Positions 1 to 8,455 of a stretch of 64,000 nucleotides of DNA are shown in pieces. Source of the stretch: Paracoccus kondratievae (GTDB lineage: Bacteria > Pseudomonadota > Alphaproteobacteria > Rhodobacterales > Rhodobacteraceae); assembly GCF_009301415.1 (NCBI RefSeq), contig NZ_CP045073.1, positions 682,001-746,000 on the forward strand, read 5' to 3'. The stretch's first letter is position 1. Every line of letters starts with the position of its first letter. The translations under genes and the position numbers were made by a program. The notes under the pieces are model-generated. The model saw only the letters and a program-made list of their open reading frames with translations. It was not told the DNA's origin and did not search any database.

Positions 1-394
1 ACCGCTCGCCCCACTGCCGCGCTGGCCCGAGATCGACATGGACGAACCCCGAGCGTGGATAGAAGCCGAACCCGAGGAACCCGACCTCACGCGCTGCGAC
101 CTCGAACGCAGCGGGGTCGTGGTTCGCCATGGCGATGTCGAACGCAGCGCCTTCGATGTGCTTCGACCGGGTCGCGCCGCCGACCGCGCGATTGTGCTCA
201 GGGCTGCGATAGGCCGAACGGACGATGAGCGGCTTGCCAAGCCGGTCGCGCAGCGCCTGCAGCTTGTCGAGGGCGGGTTCGTTGACGAGTAGCTTGCCCG
301 TCCCCCGGCAGGCGATCTCGGCAGGGCTGAAATTCGGCCAGCGCCAGGTGCTTTCAGGCACGTCGCGCCAGTGGCGGTGGAAGGTCGTGGTCAT
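1..394 (-). CDS. Phage M15-family peptidase (partial)
   Basis: The gene begins with ATG at 394 and runs off the left edge, so only about 131 N-terminal residues are visible. The motif SKHIEGAAFDIA followed by FVHVDLG gives the His, Asp and His zinc ligands of the M15A peptidase fold (D-Ala-D-Ala carboxypeptidase/endolysin type), preceded by SAYRSPEHNRAVGG, also typical. In phages such proteins cleave peptidoglycan cross-links during entry or lysis. It lies downstream of the head-tail genes on the same strand, which fits a late phage operon. Family assignment comes from motifs; the substrate is inferred. Confidence 0.8.
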   Translation of the reverse strand, partial: MTTTFHRHWRDVPESTWRWPNFSPAEIACRGTGKLLVNEPALDKLQALRDRLGKPLIVRSAYRSPEHNRAVGGATRSKHIEGAAFDIAMANHDPAAFEVAAREVGFLGFGFYPRSGFVHVDLGPARQWGER

Positions 395-467
395 GAGGGT
401 CTTCCGAAAACGAAAAACCCGCCTCGAGGGCGGGTGCGGTTGGGCTGATGGATGGGATGGGGCGCGA

Positions 468-755
468 CTACGGGCTGCCGCCGAAGATCTTCAGCTTGAT
501 GGCGATGCCGGCGAGCAACGCCAGCATGACGCCGGTGGTGATCATGCGGACGGCAGTCTGCATCGCGGTGCGGCGCACCAGCCGGATGCAATCCACCAGG
601 GAGCGCAGATCGCGAATGTCGAGCGCGGCTTCGTCGCCGTCGAGGCCGACATCGGCGAGCGCGCGCTTCGCGCCTTCCTCGGCGGCACGCGTCAGGATCG
701 CCTCGAACTCGGCGTCGGGCATGCGGAACTGGTGGCCCGCTTTCGGCGGCGTCAT
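468..755 (-). CDS. DUF6127-like small phage membrane protein
   Basis: A 95-residue protein with an acidic, helix-prone N-terminal half and one predicted membrane helix near the C-terminus (MITTGVMLALLAGIAIKLKIF). It resembles the DUF6127 proteins found in alphaproteobacterial prophages beside head-tail genes. Being small, with a single membrane span and next to a peptidoglycan peptidase gene, it could be holin-like or act in adsorption or injection, but this is inference only. It sits 52 bases after the head-tail joining gene on the same strand. Confidence 0.65.
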   Translation of the reverse strand: MTPPKAGHQFRMPDAEFEAILTRAAEEGAKRALADVGLDGDEAALDIRDLRSLVDCIRLVRRTAMQTAVRMITTGVMLALLAGIAIKLKIFGGSP

Positions 756-807
756 GGCGTTTCTCCAGGAGAGTCTGGTTTTGGCTCGCGGCTTTGCCGG
801 TGGTCGC

Positions 808-1155
808 TCAGGTCGCCACGCCGGACTCGCACAGCATGGTGATGAAGCGGGGACGCCGCTCCATGTCGGCGACGGTGCGAATGTTGTAGACGGTGCCTGA
901 ACGTGTCTCGATCAGCCGCCAAGTGGGAGTGATGGTGGCAGTCTCGGTATCGAAACGCACGATGATCAGCGCCGGCTGAACGCTTTGCAGGCGTGCGGCA
1001 ATGACGGTCTCGCCGCCTTTGGAGAGTAGAATGCAGGCGTCGCGCTCGAACTGTGGCACCCACTGGCCATAGGTGTTGCCATAGCCATCATCGATCTCCT
1101 CGCGCTTTTCGAGGCGGACGCGGTCGCGCACGGCATTGGCGGTGATCCGGGCCAT
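808..1155 (-). CDS. Phage head-tail joining (head closure) protein
   Basis: A 115-residue protein resembling the SPP1 gp16 / phage head-tail joining family: small and beta-rich, with the usual opening (RDRVRLEKREEIDDGYGN) and a C-terminal segment about error-free strand pairing (TVYNIRTVADMERRPRFITMLCESG). Such proteins close the capsid after DNA packaging and provide the surface for tail attachment. The start codon abuts the stop of the upstream connector gene at 1155, so the two are translationally coupled. Its place directly after the connector is the standard order in this phage type. Confidence 0.8.
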   Translation of the reverse strand: MARITANAVRDRVRLEKREEIDDGYGNTYGQWVPQFERDACILLSKGGETVIAARLQSVQPALIIVRFDTETATITPTWRLIETRSGTVYNIRTVADMERRPRFITMLCESGVAT

Positions 1156-1724
1156 CAGATCGGGCTTCTGCGGTAGGGTGCGATCAGGGCATGGACGGTG
1201 TGCTCGATGGCGGCATCGATGCTGGTGTCGGCGCCATCGAACAGGCGCTGGACGATGAGCAGGAGGGCCTGGCGGATGGGCTCCGGCACGTCGGCCGCCG
1301 CGCCATAGCCGGCGGTGAAGATGATCGAGACGGCATCCGCGCGACGGAAGGTAGCCGGCCAGGATTGCCCCGGTCGCAGGGTGACATAGGCACCGCGCGC
1401 GTCGGCAAACAGATCGTAGACGCCGGTGTCCAATGTCTGCTGCACATTGTCGCCGTCGAAGTAGCTGACGCTGTCGATCGCGGTGACCGGCGCCAGCGGC
1501 AATGGCAGGTGATCGGCAAAGCGGCCGAACTCCTGTCGCCAGGTTTGGGTAATCAGCGCCCGCCCGAGAATGCCGGACCAGCCGTCGAGCCAGGCGGTCG
1601 CCGCCCTGATCTGGGCGCTGATCAGATCGTCCTGGTCATCGTGATCGACGCGCAGATGGGCCTTGGCCTCGGCCAGCGACACCGGCATGGTCGCGGGCGC
1701 AACCGTGCGGACGGGAGCGAGCAT
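1155..1724 (-). CDS. Phage gp6-like head-tail connector protein
   Basis: A 189-residue protein with the helical signature of HK97 gp6-like connectors: an N-terminal SLAEAKAHLRVDHDDQDDLI segment, then a helix and beta region, then ADVPEPIRQALLLIVQRLFD. The ring of this protein docks on the portal and joins head to tail. GGAAGA upstream of the ATG at 1724 serves as ribosome binding site. It is followed with a one-base overlap by the head-closure gene and preceded by a small structural gene and the capsid gene. Confidence 0.82.
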   Translation of the reverse strand: MLAPVRTVAPATMPVSLAEAKAHLRVDHDDQDDLISAQIRAATAWLDGWSGILGRALITQTWRQEFGRFADHLPLPLAPVTAIDSVSYFDGDNVQQTLDTGVYDLFADARGAYVTLRPGQSWPATFRRADAVSIIFTAGYGAAADVPEPIRQALLLIVQRLFDGADTSIDAAIEHTVHALIAPYRRSPI

Positions 1725-1801
1725 GGCTGTCTTCCAACAGGTTGATGAACGGGGGGTGGCCAGAATCTCGGCGCTGCCGACTGTCTGGCCGCTCTGACCG
1801 A

Positions 1802-2188
1802 TCAGGCGACCGGCGCGTCGTGGGGATGGCCGAGCGCAAAGATCGCACCCGCGGCGATCGACGTGCCGGAGGTTTTGGTGATGACGGCACGAATGTAGCG
1901 CTTGTTGCCCTTGTAGCCCTGCTTGCAGACCGTGTCGGCTTCGAGCGCTGCCGGTAGAGTGCCCTGGAGGTCGGCTGCGGCAACGTCGCTGAAGTCGCCG
2001 TCGTCCGTGGTGTCGGCATGCTGCAGCTTCACGTCGAACAGGCCGTCGCCGGCAATCGCCCCGGTGGTGATGATCAGCGTTGCCGCGTTGTAGCCCTGCA
2101 GATCGGCATGGCTGCCCTTGGTGGTGGCCGTGACCACGGCCGGAACCAGAGACGCAACCAGGCTGAGGCCGGAGATACCGTCCTTCAT
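1802..2188 (-). CDS. Small phage structural protein, possible capsid decoration
   Basis: A 128-residue protein rich in Ala, Thr, Gly and Asp, with alternating beta-type stretches and no catalytic motif (YNAATLIITTGAIAG, KQGYKGNKRYIRAVITK). Proteins of this kind lie between the major capsid and connector genes in many alphaproteobacterial siphophages and are usually left as hypothetical; a head decoration or stabilising role is plausible from position and composition only. AAGGACT precedes the ATG at 2188, so the start is well supported. Confidence 0.6.
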   Translation of the reverse strand: MKDGISGLSLVASLVPAVVTATTKGSHADLQGYNAATLIITTGAIAGDGLFDVKLQHADTTDDGDFSDVAAADLQGTLPAALEADTVCKQGYKGNKRYIRAVITKTSGTSIAAGAIFALGHPHDAPVA

Positions 2189-2255
2189 GACAGGAGTCCT
2201 TTCGATGAATGGGAATTGTGAAGAGACGGGCAGCCGGAGCCGCCCGTCATGTGGA

Positions 2256-3530
2256 TCAGGTGCTGATCTTCAGCAGCTTCAGGGCTTCAAAGTTGACGAT
2301 GCCGCCGCCGACGCGCTTGGTGGTGTAGAACAGCACGTTCGGCTTGGCGGTGTAGGGATCGCGCAGGACGCGGATGCCGATGCGGTCGACGATCAGATAG
2401 GCGCGGCCGAAGTCCCCGAAGGCGATGGGAAAGGCATTGGCCGCCACCGCCGGCAGGTTATCGTCGGTGTGCACCGGCTTACCGAGGATGGTGGCCACCT
2501 GGGCAGGGCCGGAGGGTGGCGCCCAGACATAGGCGCCTTCGGCGTCCTTGAACTTGCGCACCGTGTTCATGGTCGCATCCGACATCAGCCAGGAGGCTCC
2601 GTTCCGGTAGCCGGATTTCAGGGCATAGTAGAGGTCGATCAGGCAATCGGCAGGATTGGCCGAGGCGGTCGCCGCAACAAAGCCGTCAGCCTTGCCTGAA
2701 GCGACGAAGCCGATCTTGCCCCAGGCATGGGAGGCATTGGCCACCGTGTCATAGGCAAGGATGCCGCGCGGCTTGTTGATGCCGTCGCCATGGGCAAAGG
2801 CAGCACCCTCCTGTTCGGCGAACTCGATCGCCACTTCCTCGGCCAGCCAGGCCGCCAGATCGATGCGCGCATCGTCGAGCGAGGTCTGCGTGGCACCGGG
2901 CATAGCGTAGATCTCGCCGGTATTGATGGCGATCTCACGCAAGGTCGGCGTGGCCGTGCCAGGACGATCCTGTTCCTCGCCAACCCAGCCCGACGTCGCC
3001 CCGCCCATATTGACCAGCTTCTTGTAGGTGCTGGTCGAGATCGAGATGGTGCGGGCGAGCGAGCGGATGGTGGAGACGGTACCGAGCACCCGATCGATCC
3101 CGGCCTCGGTCTCTTCCGGCACCAGATAGCCGCCGTCGGGATCGGACTGGGTGGTCAGCTTGGCCTTGACCTCGAGATCACGCAGGCCGGCATCGACACC
3201 GCGGCGGAAGAAGCGGTCGAAGGCCTGTGCATGTTCGGCCTTGTCGGGGTCAGCCAGGCCACCCACCCCGCCGACCTTGACCGCTGCCAGCGCGGCATTG
3301 GTCTCGTCGAGGGCCTTTTGCAGGGCGGTGATCTCGGCATTGATACGGTCGACCTTCTCGGTTTGGACCACATCGGCCATGCCGGCCTTGATGTCGGCGA
3401 GTTCCTTGTCGCGCTCGACCTTGAAGTCCTCGAAGGTCTTCTGCAGTTCGGCCAGGATTTTGGTGGCATTGCCGGAATCGGCGCGCACGCCGACGATCCC
3501 GCGCGCACGCGGGGTGAGTTCGATACCCAT
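2256..3530 (-). CDS. HK97-family phage major capsid protein
   Basis: A 424-residue HK97-fold capsid protein. Residues about 25-85 form a charged coiled-coil (LAELQKTFEDFKVERDKELADIKAG and following), the delta/scaffold domain normally removed by the prohead protease. The mature shell domain follows (SDPDGGYLVPEETEAGIDRV, ending near AKPNVLFYTTKRVGGGIVNFEALKLLK). GGAG sits before the ATG at 3530. The ClpP-like protease gene lies immediately upstream, which supports cleavage of the N-terminal region during maturation. Length and domain order are normal for the family. Confidence 0.95.
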   Translation of the reverse strand: MGIELTPRARGIVGVRADSGNATKILAELQKTFEDFKVERDKELADIKAGMADVVQTEKVDRINAEITALQKALDETNAALAAVKVGGVGGLADPDKAEHAQAFDRFFRRGVDAGLRDLEVKAKLTTQSDPDGGYLVPEETEAGIDRVLGTVSTIRSLARTISISTSTYKKLVNMGGATSGWVGEEQDRPGTATPTLREIAINTGEIYAMPGATQTSLDDARIDLAAWLAEEVAIEFAEQEGAAFAHGDGINKPRGILAYDTVANASHAWGKIGFVASGKADGFVAATASANPADCLIDLYYALKSGYRNGASWLMSDATMNTVRKFKDAEGAYVWAPPSGPAQVATILGKPVHTDDNLPAVAANAFPIAFGDFGRAYLIVDRIGIRVLRDPYTAKPNVLFYTTKRVGGGIVNFEALKLLKIST

Positions 3531-3540
3531 CTCGGGTCTC

Positions 3541-4410
3541 CTATGATCTGATGGTGTCGATCAGCCGCTGCAGGGCGGCGGCATTCAGTTCGGGATTGTC
3601 GCCTGCATCGCGCGCGGCGGAAGGCTGGCCTGCATCACGCGTGGCCGAGCCGATCAACTCCGAGAGCATCTCGGAGCGCATGGTGCGGGTGAAGCCGGCC
3701 TTCGCGAGCGCGGCCTCGGTTTGCCGGCGTGCCATCAACCGCCGGTCTGTGCTTTTGGCATCGCCGGAAGGCGCTGCAACGCCATCGTCGACGGCATCGG
3801 CAAAGCCATATTCGACGGCCTGCGCCGCCGTCATGAAGGTTCCGGCGTCCATCAGGCGCTCGATCTCCACGCGGGCCATTCCGGTGCGGGCCTTGTAGAT
3901 GTCGGCAATAGCCGCATCGAACTGATCGAACAGGCTGGCGGCCTCACGCATGTCATGGCGGTTGCCGATCACCATGCCCCAGGCATTGTGCACCATCATG
4001 AAGGAGCCGAGCCCCATGCGGATCACATCGCCGGCCATGGCGATGATGGAAGCGGCCGACGCTGCCCAGCCCAGCACCTCGACAGTCACCTTTGCCGGGT
4101 GCGTACGCAGTAAATTGTAGATGGCGATCCCCTCGAACATGTCGCCGCCGGGCGAGTTGATGCGCACGATGACGTCGCGATTGCCGATCGAACGGAGCGC
4201 CGCCGAGATGCGCTTTGCCGTGACGCCGCCGCCTGTCCAGCCATCGTCGCCGATGACGTCGAAGATGGAGATGGTGGCGTCGGCGTCGGCATCGGGCGCA
4301 GCTGCAAAAGGGTGCTCTGCCCATTTCGCCAGCACGTCGGACGGCGCATCCCACTGGTAGTTCTGCGGGCAAGCCATTGTGGGCGCCTTGGGAAGGCTGC
4401 GCAGGCTCAT
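3541..4410 (-). CDS. ClpP-like phage head maturation protease
   Basis: A 289-residue ClpP/S49-like protease. The substrate-binding strand VRINSPGGDMFEGIAIYN, the serine segment GWAASAASIIAMAG and the histidine segment MVHNAWG are the standard ClpP-fold catalytic regions. In HK97-type phages with this architecture it cleaves the scaffold part of the capsid protein inside the prohead. It lies 10 bases upstream of the capsid gene and overlaps by one base the stop of a small membrane protein gene (TGATG). The C-terminal 60 residues are low-complexity and probably scaffold-like. Confidence 0.9.
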   Translation of the reverse strand: MSLRSLPKAPTMACPQNYQWDAPSDVLAKWAEHPFAAAPDADADATISIFDVIGDDGWTGGGVTAKRISAALRSIGNRDVIVRINSPGGDMFEGIAIYNLLRTHPAKVTVEVLGWAASAASIIAMAGDVIRMGLGSFMMVHNAWGMVIGNRHDMREAASLFDQFDAAIADIYKARTGMARVEIERLMDAGTFMTAAQAVEYGFADAVDDGVAAPSGDAKSTDRRLMARRQTEAALAKAGFTRTMRSEMLSELIGSATRDAGQPSAARDAGDNPELNAAALQRLIDTIRS

Positions 4411-4562
4411 CAGAGGTTCTCCAGAAGCTGGAACAGGTATCCGCCGAGCGTGACGCCGCCGATAAAGATGCCGAACTCGAAGGCAGGGCTGATGGCGGCC
4501 AGCCCGACAACCGCCATGACGATCAGCGTCGAGGCCAGCTTCAACGTGTTCAGAAGGGTCAT
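4410..4562 (-). CDS. Small phage membrane protein (50 aa)
   Basis: A 50-codon reading frame between portal and protease on the same strand, starting with ATG at 4562 and ending in TGA that overlaps the protease ATG (TGATG). The product is almost entirely hydrophobic, with two membrane-like stretches (LASTLIVMAVVGLAAI and FGIFIGGVTLGGYLF) and no charged core. The tight overlap on one side and 17-base spacing on the other argue that it is translated. The function is not known; it could be a holin-like or head-associated peptide. Confidence 0.6.
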   Translation of the reverse strand: MTLLNTLKLASTLIVMAVVGLAAISPAFEFGIFIGGVTLGGYLFQLLENL

Positions 4563-4579
4563 CTGTTTATTCCTTGTCG

Positions 4580-5938
4580 TTACGGGGCGTCGGTTTCGTC
4601 ATCGCGCCGGCCACCAGTCTTTCGATCGCCAGGGTTGCCACTGGCAGCGACCACGCGATCGCCATCGCTGCCGTTGCCAGACTCCTGGCGATCTCGTTGT
4701 TCCCCCGCCGGCGCGCCCGCCGTGTTCGGAGGCGGATAGAAGACGTCGCCGCCGTCGCGCGGGTTCTGGTCTTCCAGCGCGCGGATTTCATTCGGGCTGT
4801 AGACGCCCCATTGCAGGCCTTTGACGTAGGCCTCCCAGCGCGCCTTGATGTCGCCCTTCACCAGAGCCGCCCGGTTGAAGCGGGCATAGAGCTGGTCATC
4901 GGCGCCGATCAGGTCGCGGTTGATCGCCTCTTCCCACATGGTCAGATGGTCCTCGAGCGTCCAGGCGACGAAGCCGATCGATTGCTGCTCGATGCCGGTG
5001 CCCCAGCTGGTCGATTTCTCGGTGTCGCCGATCATGTGCGGCGGCACGCCGAAGAACATGGCAATGTCGGTGCGGCTGAACTTGCGGGCCTCCAGCCACT
5101 GCGCATCCTCCGCCGTCATGGCGATGCGGGCATAGTCCATGCCCTCTTCGAGGATCAGGTTCTTTCCCTCCTGCTCGCCGCCGGAACGGAACTCTTCGAG
5201 CCCGGCCTTGAGATTGGCGACCGCCTCGGGCCCGAGCTTGTTCGGATGTTTCAATACGCCGCTGACGCGGGCGCCATTGCGGAAGGTGGTTGCACCATGG
5301 TCTTCCATGGCCAGCGACAGCCCGATGGTCTCGCGGGCGTAGGCAATCGCCGACACGCCATGCACGCCATCCAGCGTCAGCCCGACCAGATGGAACACCT
5401 CATCCTGGCGGAGCCGGATGCGCCGTCCGTCCTGGCGGGTGTAGATGTATTCCAGCGCCAGATCGTCCGTCTGCCTGACCTCGACCCGGTCGGGATGCAG
5501 CGGGATCAGTTCCTGCACCAGTCCGCGTGACCGCACGATCATGGCGTAGGCATTGCCGCGCAAAAGCAGATGCGCCTGCAGCATGCGGCGGAACTGCGAC
5601 GGCGTCTGCCAGCGGTTGGGCCGTCGTCGCAGCACCGTCCAGATCGGCGTGTCGGAGGCGTCTTCGCGGGTGCGCTCATCCACCCGGCGTTTGATGTGCA
5701 GCGGCAATGTCGCCACAGCACCCGAGATGATGCGCACACAGGCATAGACGGCCGCCACCCGCATGGCGCTGTCGGGCGTCACCGCAGCCCCCGAGGCGGT
5801 CACCGTTCCCGAGCGCAGCGCCTCTTCCAGCTGCTGCGCCGTGGTGATGACGATCCCGCCACCCGCATCCTGGAACGACGCGCGCGGAGATGCGGCCGGC
5901 GGTTTTGCGCCGCCGAACCAGTTCGACCAGAATGCCAT
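4580..5938 (-). CDS. HK97-family phage portal protein
   Basis: A 452-residue portal protein. The N-terminal MAFWSNWFGG, the segment AVYACVRIISGAVATLPLHI, and the LLLRGNAYAMIVR and KFSRTDIAMFFGVPPHMIG motifs are characteristic of the HK97 portal family, as is a disordered Pro/Gly/Asp-rich C-terminus. Twelve copies form the ring through which the terminase pumps DNA. It follows the large terminase after 20 bases and precedes the protease-capsid pair, the usual packaging-to-head order. Confidence 0.94.
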   Translation of the reverse strand: MAFWSNWFGGAKPPAASPRASFQDAGGGIVITTAQQLEEALRSGTVTASGAAVTPDSAMRVAAVYACVRIISGAVATLPLHIKRRVDERTREDASDTPIWTVLRRRPNRWQTPSQFRRMLQAHLLLRGNAYAMIVRSRGLVQELIPLHPDRVEVRQTDDLALEYIYTRQDGRRIRLRQDEVFHLVGLTLDGVHGVSAIAYARETIGLSLAMEDHGATTFRNGARVSGVLKHPNKLGPEAVANLKAGLEEFRSGGEQEGKNLILEEGMDYARIAMTAEDAQWLEARKFSRTDIAMFFGVPPHMIGDTEKSTSWGTGIEQQSIGFVAWTLEDHLTMWEEAINRDLIGADDQLYARFNRAALVKGDIKARWEAYVKGLQWGVYSPNEIRALEDQNPRDGGDVFYPPPNTAGAPAGEQRDRQESGNGSDGDRVVAASGNPGDRKTGGRRDDETDAP

Positions 5939-5958
5939 TGGGTTCTTTCGTCAGCTCT

Positions 5959-7752
5959 TTACAGCAACAGGATGCCGCGGGTCTCATAGACCGAGCGGCC
6001 GGCATTGACGTCGCGGGCCAGCGCCCGCCCGAGCGCGTTGCAGATGGCGACAATGCCGTCGATGCGCTCTCTGGAGCGTTCCTTGTCCGGCTTGATGTTG
6101 CCGGCCGGATCATGGCGCACGGCAACATTGGAGGCGTTCCATCGCAGCACGGGATGGCCGCCATGCCAGAGCGAGCGTGACACCGAAAGCCGCTCCAGCT
6201 CCGCCGTGGGTGCCGCCATGGACAAAAACCCTTGTCCGAACTGCACTAGGTTCAGGCCTTCATCCTGCAGATGCTGGACGATCTCGCCGGCAAAGGTGCG
6301 ATCATAGGACAGCTCCCGCAGATCATGGCGTGAGGCCAGCTCCAGTATCTCGGCCTCGATGAAGGCAAAGTCGGTGGCATTGCCGGGTGTCGCGGTCAAA
6401 AATCCCTGATCGCGCCAGACGTCATAGGGCACGCGGTCGCGCCGCACACGGCGGACTATGTCGTCCTCAGGAATCCAGAACCGGCAGGTGACGATCCATT
6501 TGTCGGCAAGCTTTCCAAGCGTTTCATCCAGTGTCGGCGGGAAGACCAGCACGAAGGCCGACAGATCGTTGACGCGGGCAAGATCGAGCCCGCCATAGCA
6601 TTCACGCCCCAGCAGCTTGCCTTCCAGTTCCTCCAGTTCGTGTTTGACGATGCGCCAGTCGGTGGCAGCTGGCAGTCCGCCTTCCTCCCACACGCTCATG
6701 TCGAGCCAGCGGGTGACCTGCTCGGTCCATTCGTTGAGGCGCAGCCGGCGGATCGCATTCTGCTGCGCCGGCATTTCCCTAGCCTCGTCGATCTGCCGCT
6801 TCAGGTCATCCAGCTTCACCGTCACGCCAAGGCTCGGATTGGCCTTCACCCAGACCTTTTCGTCGGTCCAGTCGTCGCTCTCATCAATGGTGGCGATATA
6901 GGCAAACCAGCTATCCGACGATTCCGTCGGCACCGTGCCTTCCAGCGCCTTCACCGAGAACTCGTGATGCTGGCGGCAGACCGAATGGCGATCATAGCCG
7001 GCCGTCGTGATCTCGAAGATCAGCGGCTGGCGCCGCGCACCGGTGGCGGTGTTCAGCTTCTGGATGATCTCCGGTCCCGGATGTTCGTGCACTTCATCGA
7101 CGGCCGCAAAATGGATGTTCAGCCCGTCCATCTTGCTGGCGTCCGCCGACAGCGGCCTGAACCAGGACGAGGTCGGCAGCACGGCCAGATTGTTCACCGT
7201 GCGTGTGATCCTCGATTGCAGCGCCGAACTCGCCGCCACCATGCGCTCGGCCTCGCCAAAGACGATCCTGGCCTGATCGCGCGTCGTTGCCGCCGAATAG
7301 ACATGCGCACCCGGTTCACCATCGGCGATCAGGGCATAAAGCGCCGTTCCCGCAAGCAGGACCGACTTGCCGTTCTTCCTTGCTACTTCGACATAGGCGG
7401 TGCGAAACCGGCGCAATCCATCCTTGCGCTTCCAGCCATAGAGCGAGCCGACGACGAACTGCTGCCAGCCCTGAAGCACGAAGGGCTCGCCGGCCCATTC
7501 GCCGGTCGAGTGGCGCAGATGGCCGAAGAAGTCGATCGCATGCCGTGCCGCAGCGCCATCCCAGACCAGGCCGCGTTTTACCCCCACCTTCAGGTCCGCG
7601 AGGTGCCGCTCGCAGGCCAGACGCACCAGCCGGCCGGCGACGATCCGGCCGCCAACCACCGCACGGGCATAGGCTGTAACCGGACAGGGTGGTGCTTTCC
7701 TGCCGCTCCCGTCCAGTGGGCGCGAAGCAAGGGAACTAGGCTTTGCGGCCAC
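5959..7752 (-). CDS. Phage terminase large subunit
   Basis: A 597-residue terminase ATPase/nuclease. The adenine-binding region (EPFVLQGWQQFVVGSLYGW) is followed by a deviant Walker A VARKNGKSVLLAG, Walker B-like HFAAVDEVHEH, and a C-terminal RNase H-like nuclease domain with acidic residues at CYGGLDLARVNDLSAF and near SYDRTFAGEIV. It uses GTG as start at 7752, inside the 3' end of the small-subunit gene (17-base overlap), so translation is coupled. It cuts concatemeric phage DNA and drives it into the prohead via the portal. Confidence 0.94.
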   Translation of the reverse strand: MAAKPSSLASRPLDGSGRKAPPCPVTAYARAVVGGRIVAGRLVRLACERHLADLKVGVKRGLVWDGAAARHAIDFFGHLRHSTGEWAGEPFVLQGWQQFVVGSLYGWKRKDGLRRFRTAYVEVARKNGKSVLLAGTALYALIADGEPGAHVYSAATTRDQARIVFGEAERMVAASSALQSRITRTVNNLAVLPTSSWFRPLSADASKMDGLNIHFAAVDEVHEHPGPEIIQKLNTATGARRQPLIFEITTAGYDRHSVCRQHHEFSVKALEGTVPTESSDSWFAYIATIDESDDWTDEKVWVKANPSLGVTVKLDDLKRQIDEAREMPAQQNAIRRLRLNEWTEQVTRWLDMSVWEEGGLPAATDWRIVKHELEELEGKLLGRECYGGLDLARVNDLSAFVLVFPPTLDETLGKLADKWIVTCRFWIPEDDIVRRVRRDRVPYDVWRDQGFLTATPGNATDFAFIEAEILELASRHDLRELSYDRTFAGEIVQHLQDEGLNLVQFGQGFLSMAAPTAELERLSVSRSLWHGGHPVLRWNASNVAVRHDPAGNIKPDKERSRERIDGIVAICNALGRALARDVNAGRSVYETRGILLL

Positions 7753-8206
7753 GGTTCAGGAACTCCTCGAACGGATCGCTCGTCTCGGCGGGTTCCGCCA
7801 TACGGATGCGCGAGCGGCTCGACGGCGTCAGTCCGAATTCGCTCTCGATCTGCGCCATCTGCGCCAGGCACTTGTTGGCCACAGCCAGGAACGGGTTCTG
7901 GATGATGTTGTCATTCGACGTCTTCACCACCGGCCCACGGCGCTTCACTTCCTGCTCCGCCTCCAGCCAGCGTCGCCAGATCACGACGTAGCGGGCGAGT
8001 GCGCCGGCATCCAGTTCCGTCATGACACCGTGGCGGGCAAGCACCTCTGCCATCTCCATGAACTTGTCCCTGGCAGGCCCGTCGAGATGGTCAGGCGGTT
8101 CGGGCGTCGCCACCACCGGCTTCGGCTCGGCCTTGTTCAGGCGATGCGGACGGGCCGTGCCCTTCACCAGCTTCAGATGTGTCGGCAGCGGCTTGCGTCC
8201 CGCCAT
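7736..8206 (-). CDS. Phage terminase small subunit, P27 family
   Basis: A 156-residue protein with the P27-type opening MAGRKPLPTHLKLVKG, a helical core (PARDKFMEMAEVLARHGVMTELDAG) and the typical end QNPFLAVANKCLAQMAQIESEFGLTPSSRSRI. It recognises the packaging site and regulates the large subunit. I chose ATG at 8206 rather than 8224 because GGAGAAG lies just before it and the family starts at this Met-Ala-Gly. It overlaps the terminase large subunit. Confidence 0.9.
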   Translation of the reverse strand: MAGRKPLPTHLKLVKGTARPHRLNKAEPKPVVATPEPPDHLDGPARDKFMEMAEVLARHGVMTELDAGALARYVVIWRRWLEAEQEVKRRGPVVKTSNDNIIQNPFLAVANKCLAQMAQIESEFGLTPSSRSRIRMAEPAETSDPFEEFLNRGRKA

Positions 8207-8224
8207 GGTGGCTTCTCCATACAT

Positions 8225-8455
8225 TTATCCTGTGCCGTCACTACGAATGCGCACCGCTTCGAACACCCGCCGCAATGTAAAACTGCGCGCGATCGACACC
8301 ACGGTGAAGATCGCGCCCATGGCCATGTTGTCAGCCAGCGTGGTGGACAATCCGAACAGCGGGAACACCAGCATCTGCGTCACCACGGCAATGCCATAGC
8401 CGACGGCGACATTGGCGAAAGCCTCCACCAGAGACATGGTGCGGGATTGCTTCAT
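8225..8455 (-). CDS. DUF7220-like small phage membrane protein
   Basis: A 76-residue protein with two hydrophobic spans (VGYGIAVVTQMLVFPLFGL and ADNMAMGAIFTVVSIARSF) and a basic tail (LRRVFEAVRIR). This matches the small DUF7220-type proteins found between methyltransferase and terminase genes in related prophages. Its ATG at 8455 overlaps the stop of the methyltransferase gene by four bases (ATGA). The function is unknown; no lysis or immunity role can be shown from sequence. Confidence 0.65.
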   Translation of the reverse strand: MKQSRTMSLVEAFANVAVGYGIAVVTQMLVFPLFGLSTTLADNMAMGAIFTVVSIARSFTLRRVFEAVRIRSDGTG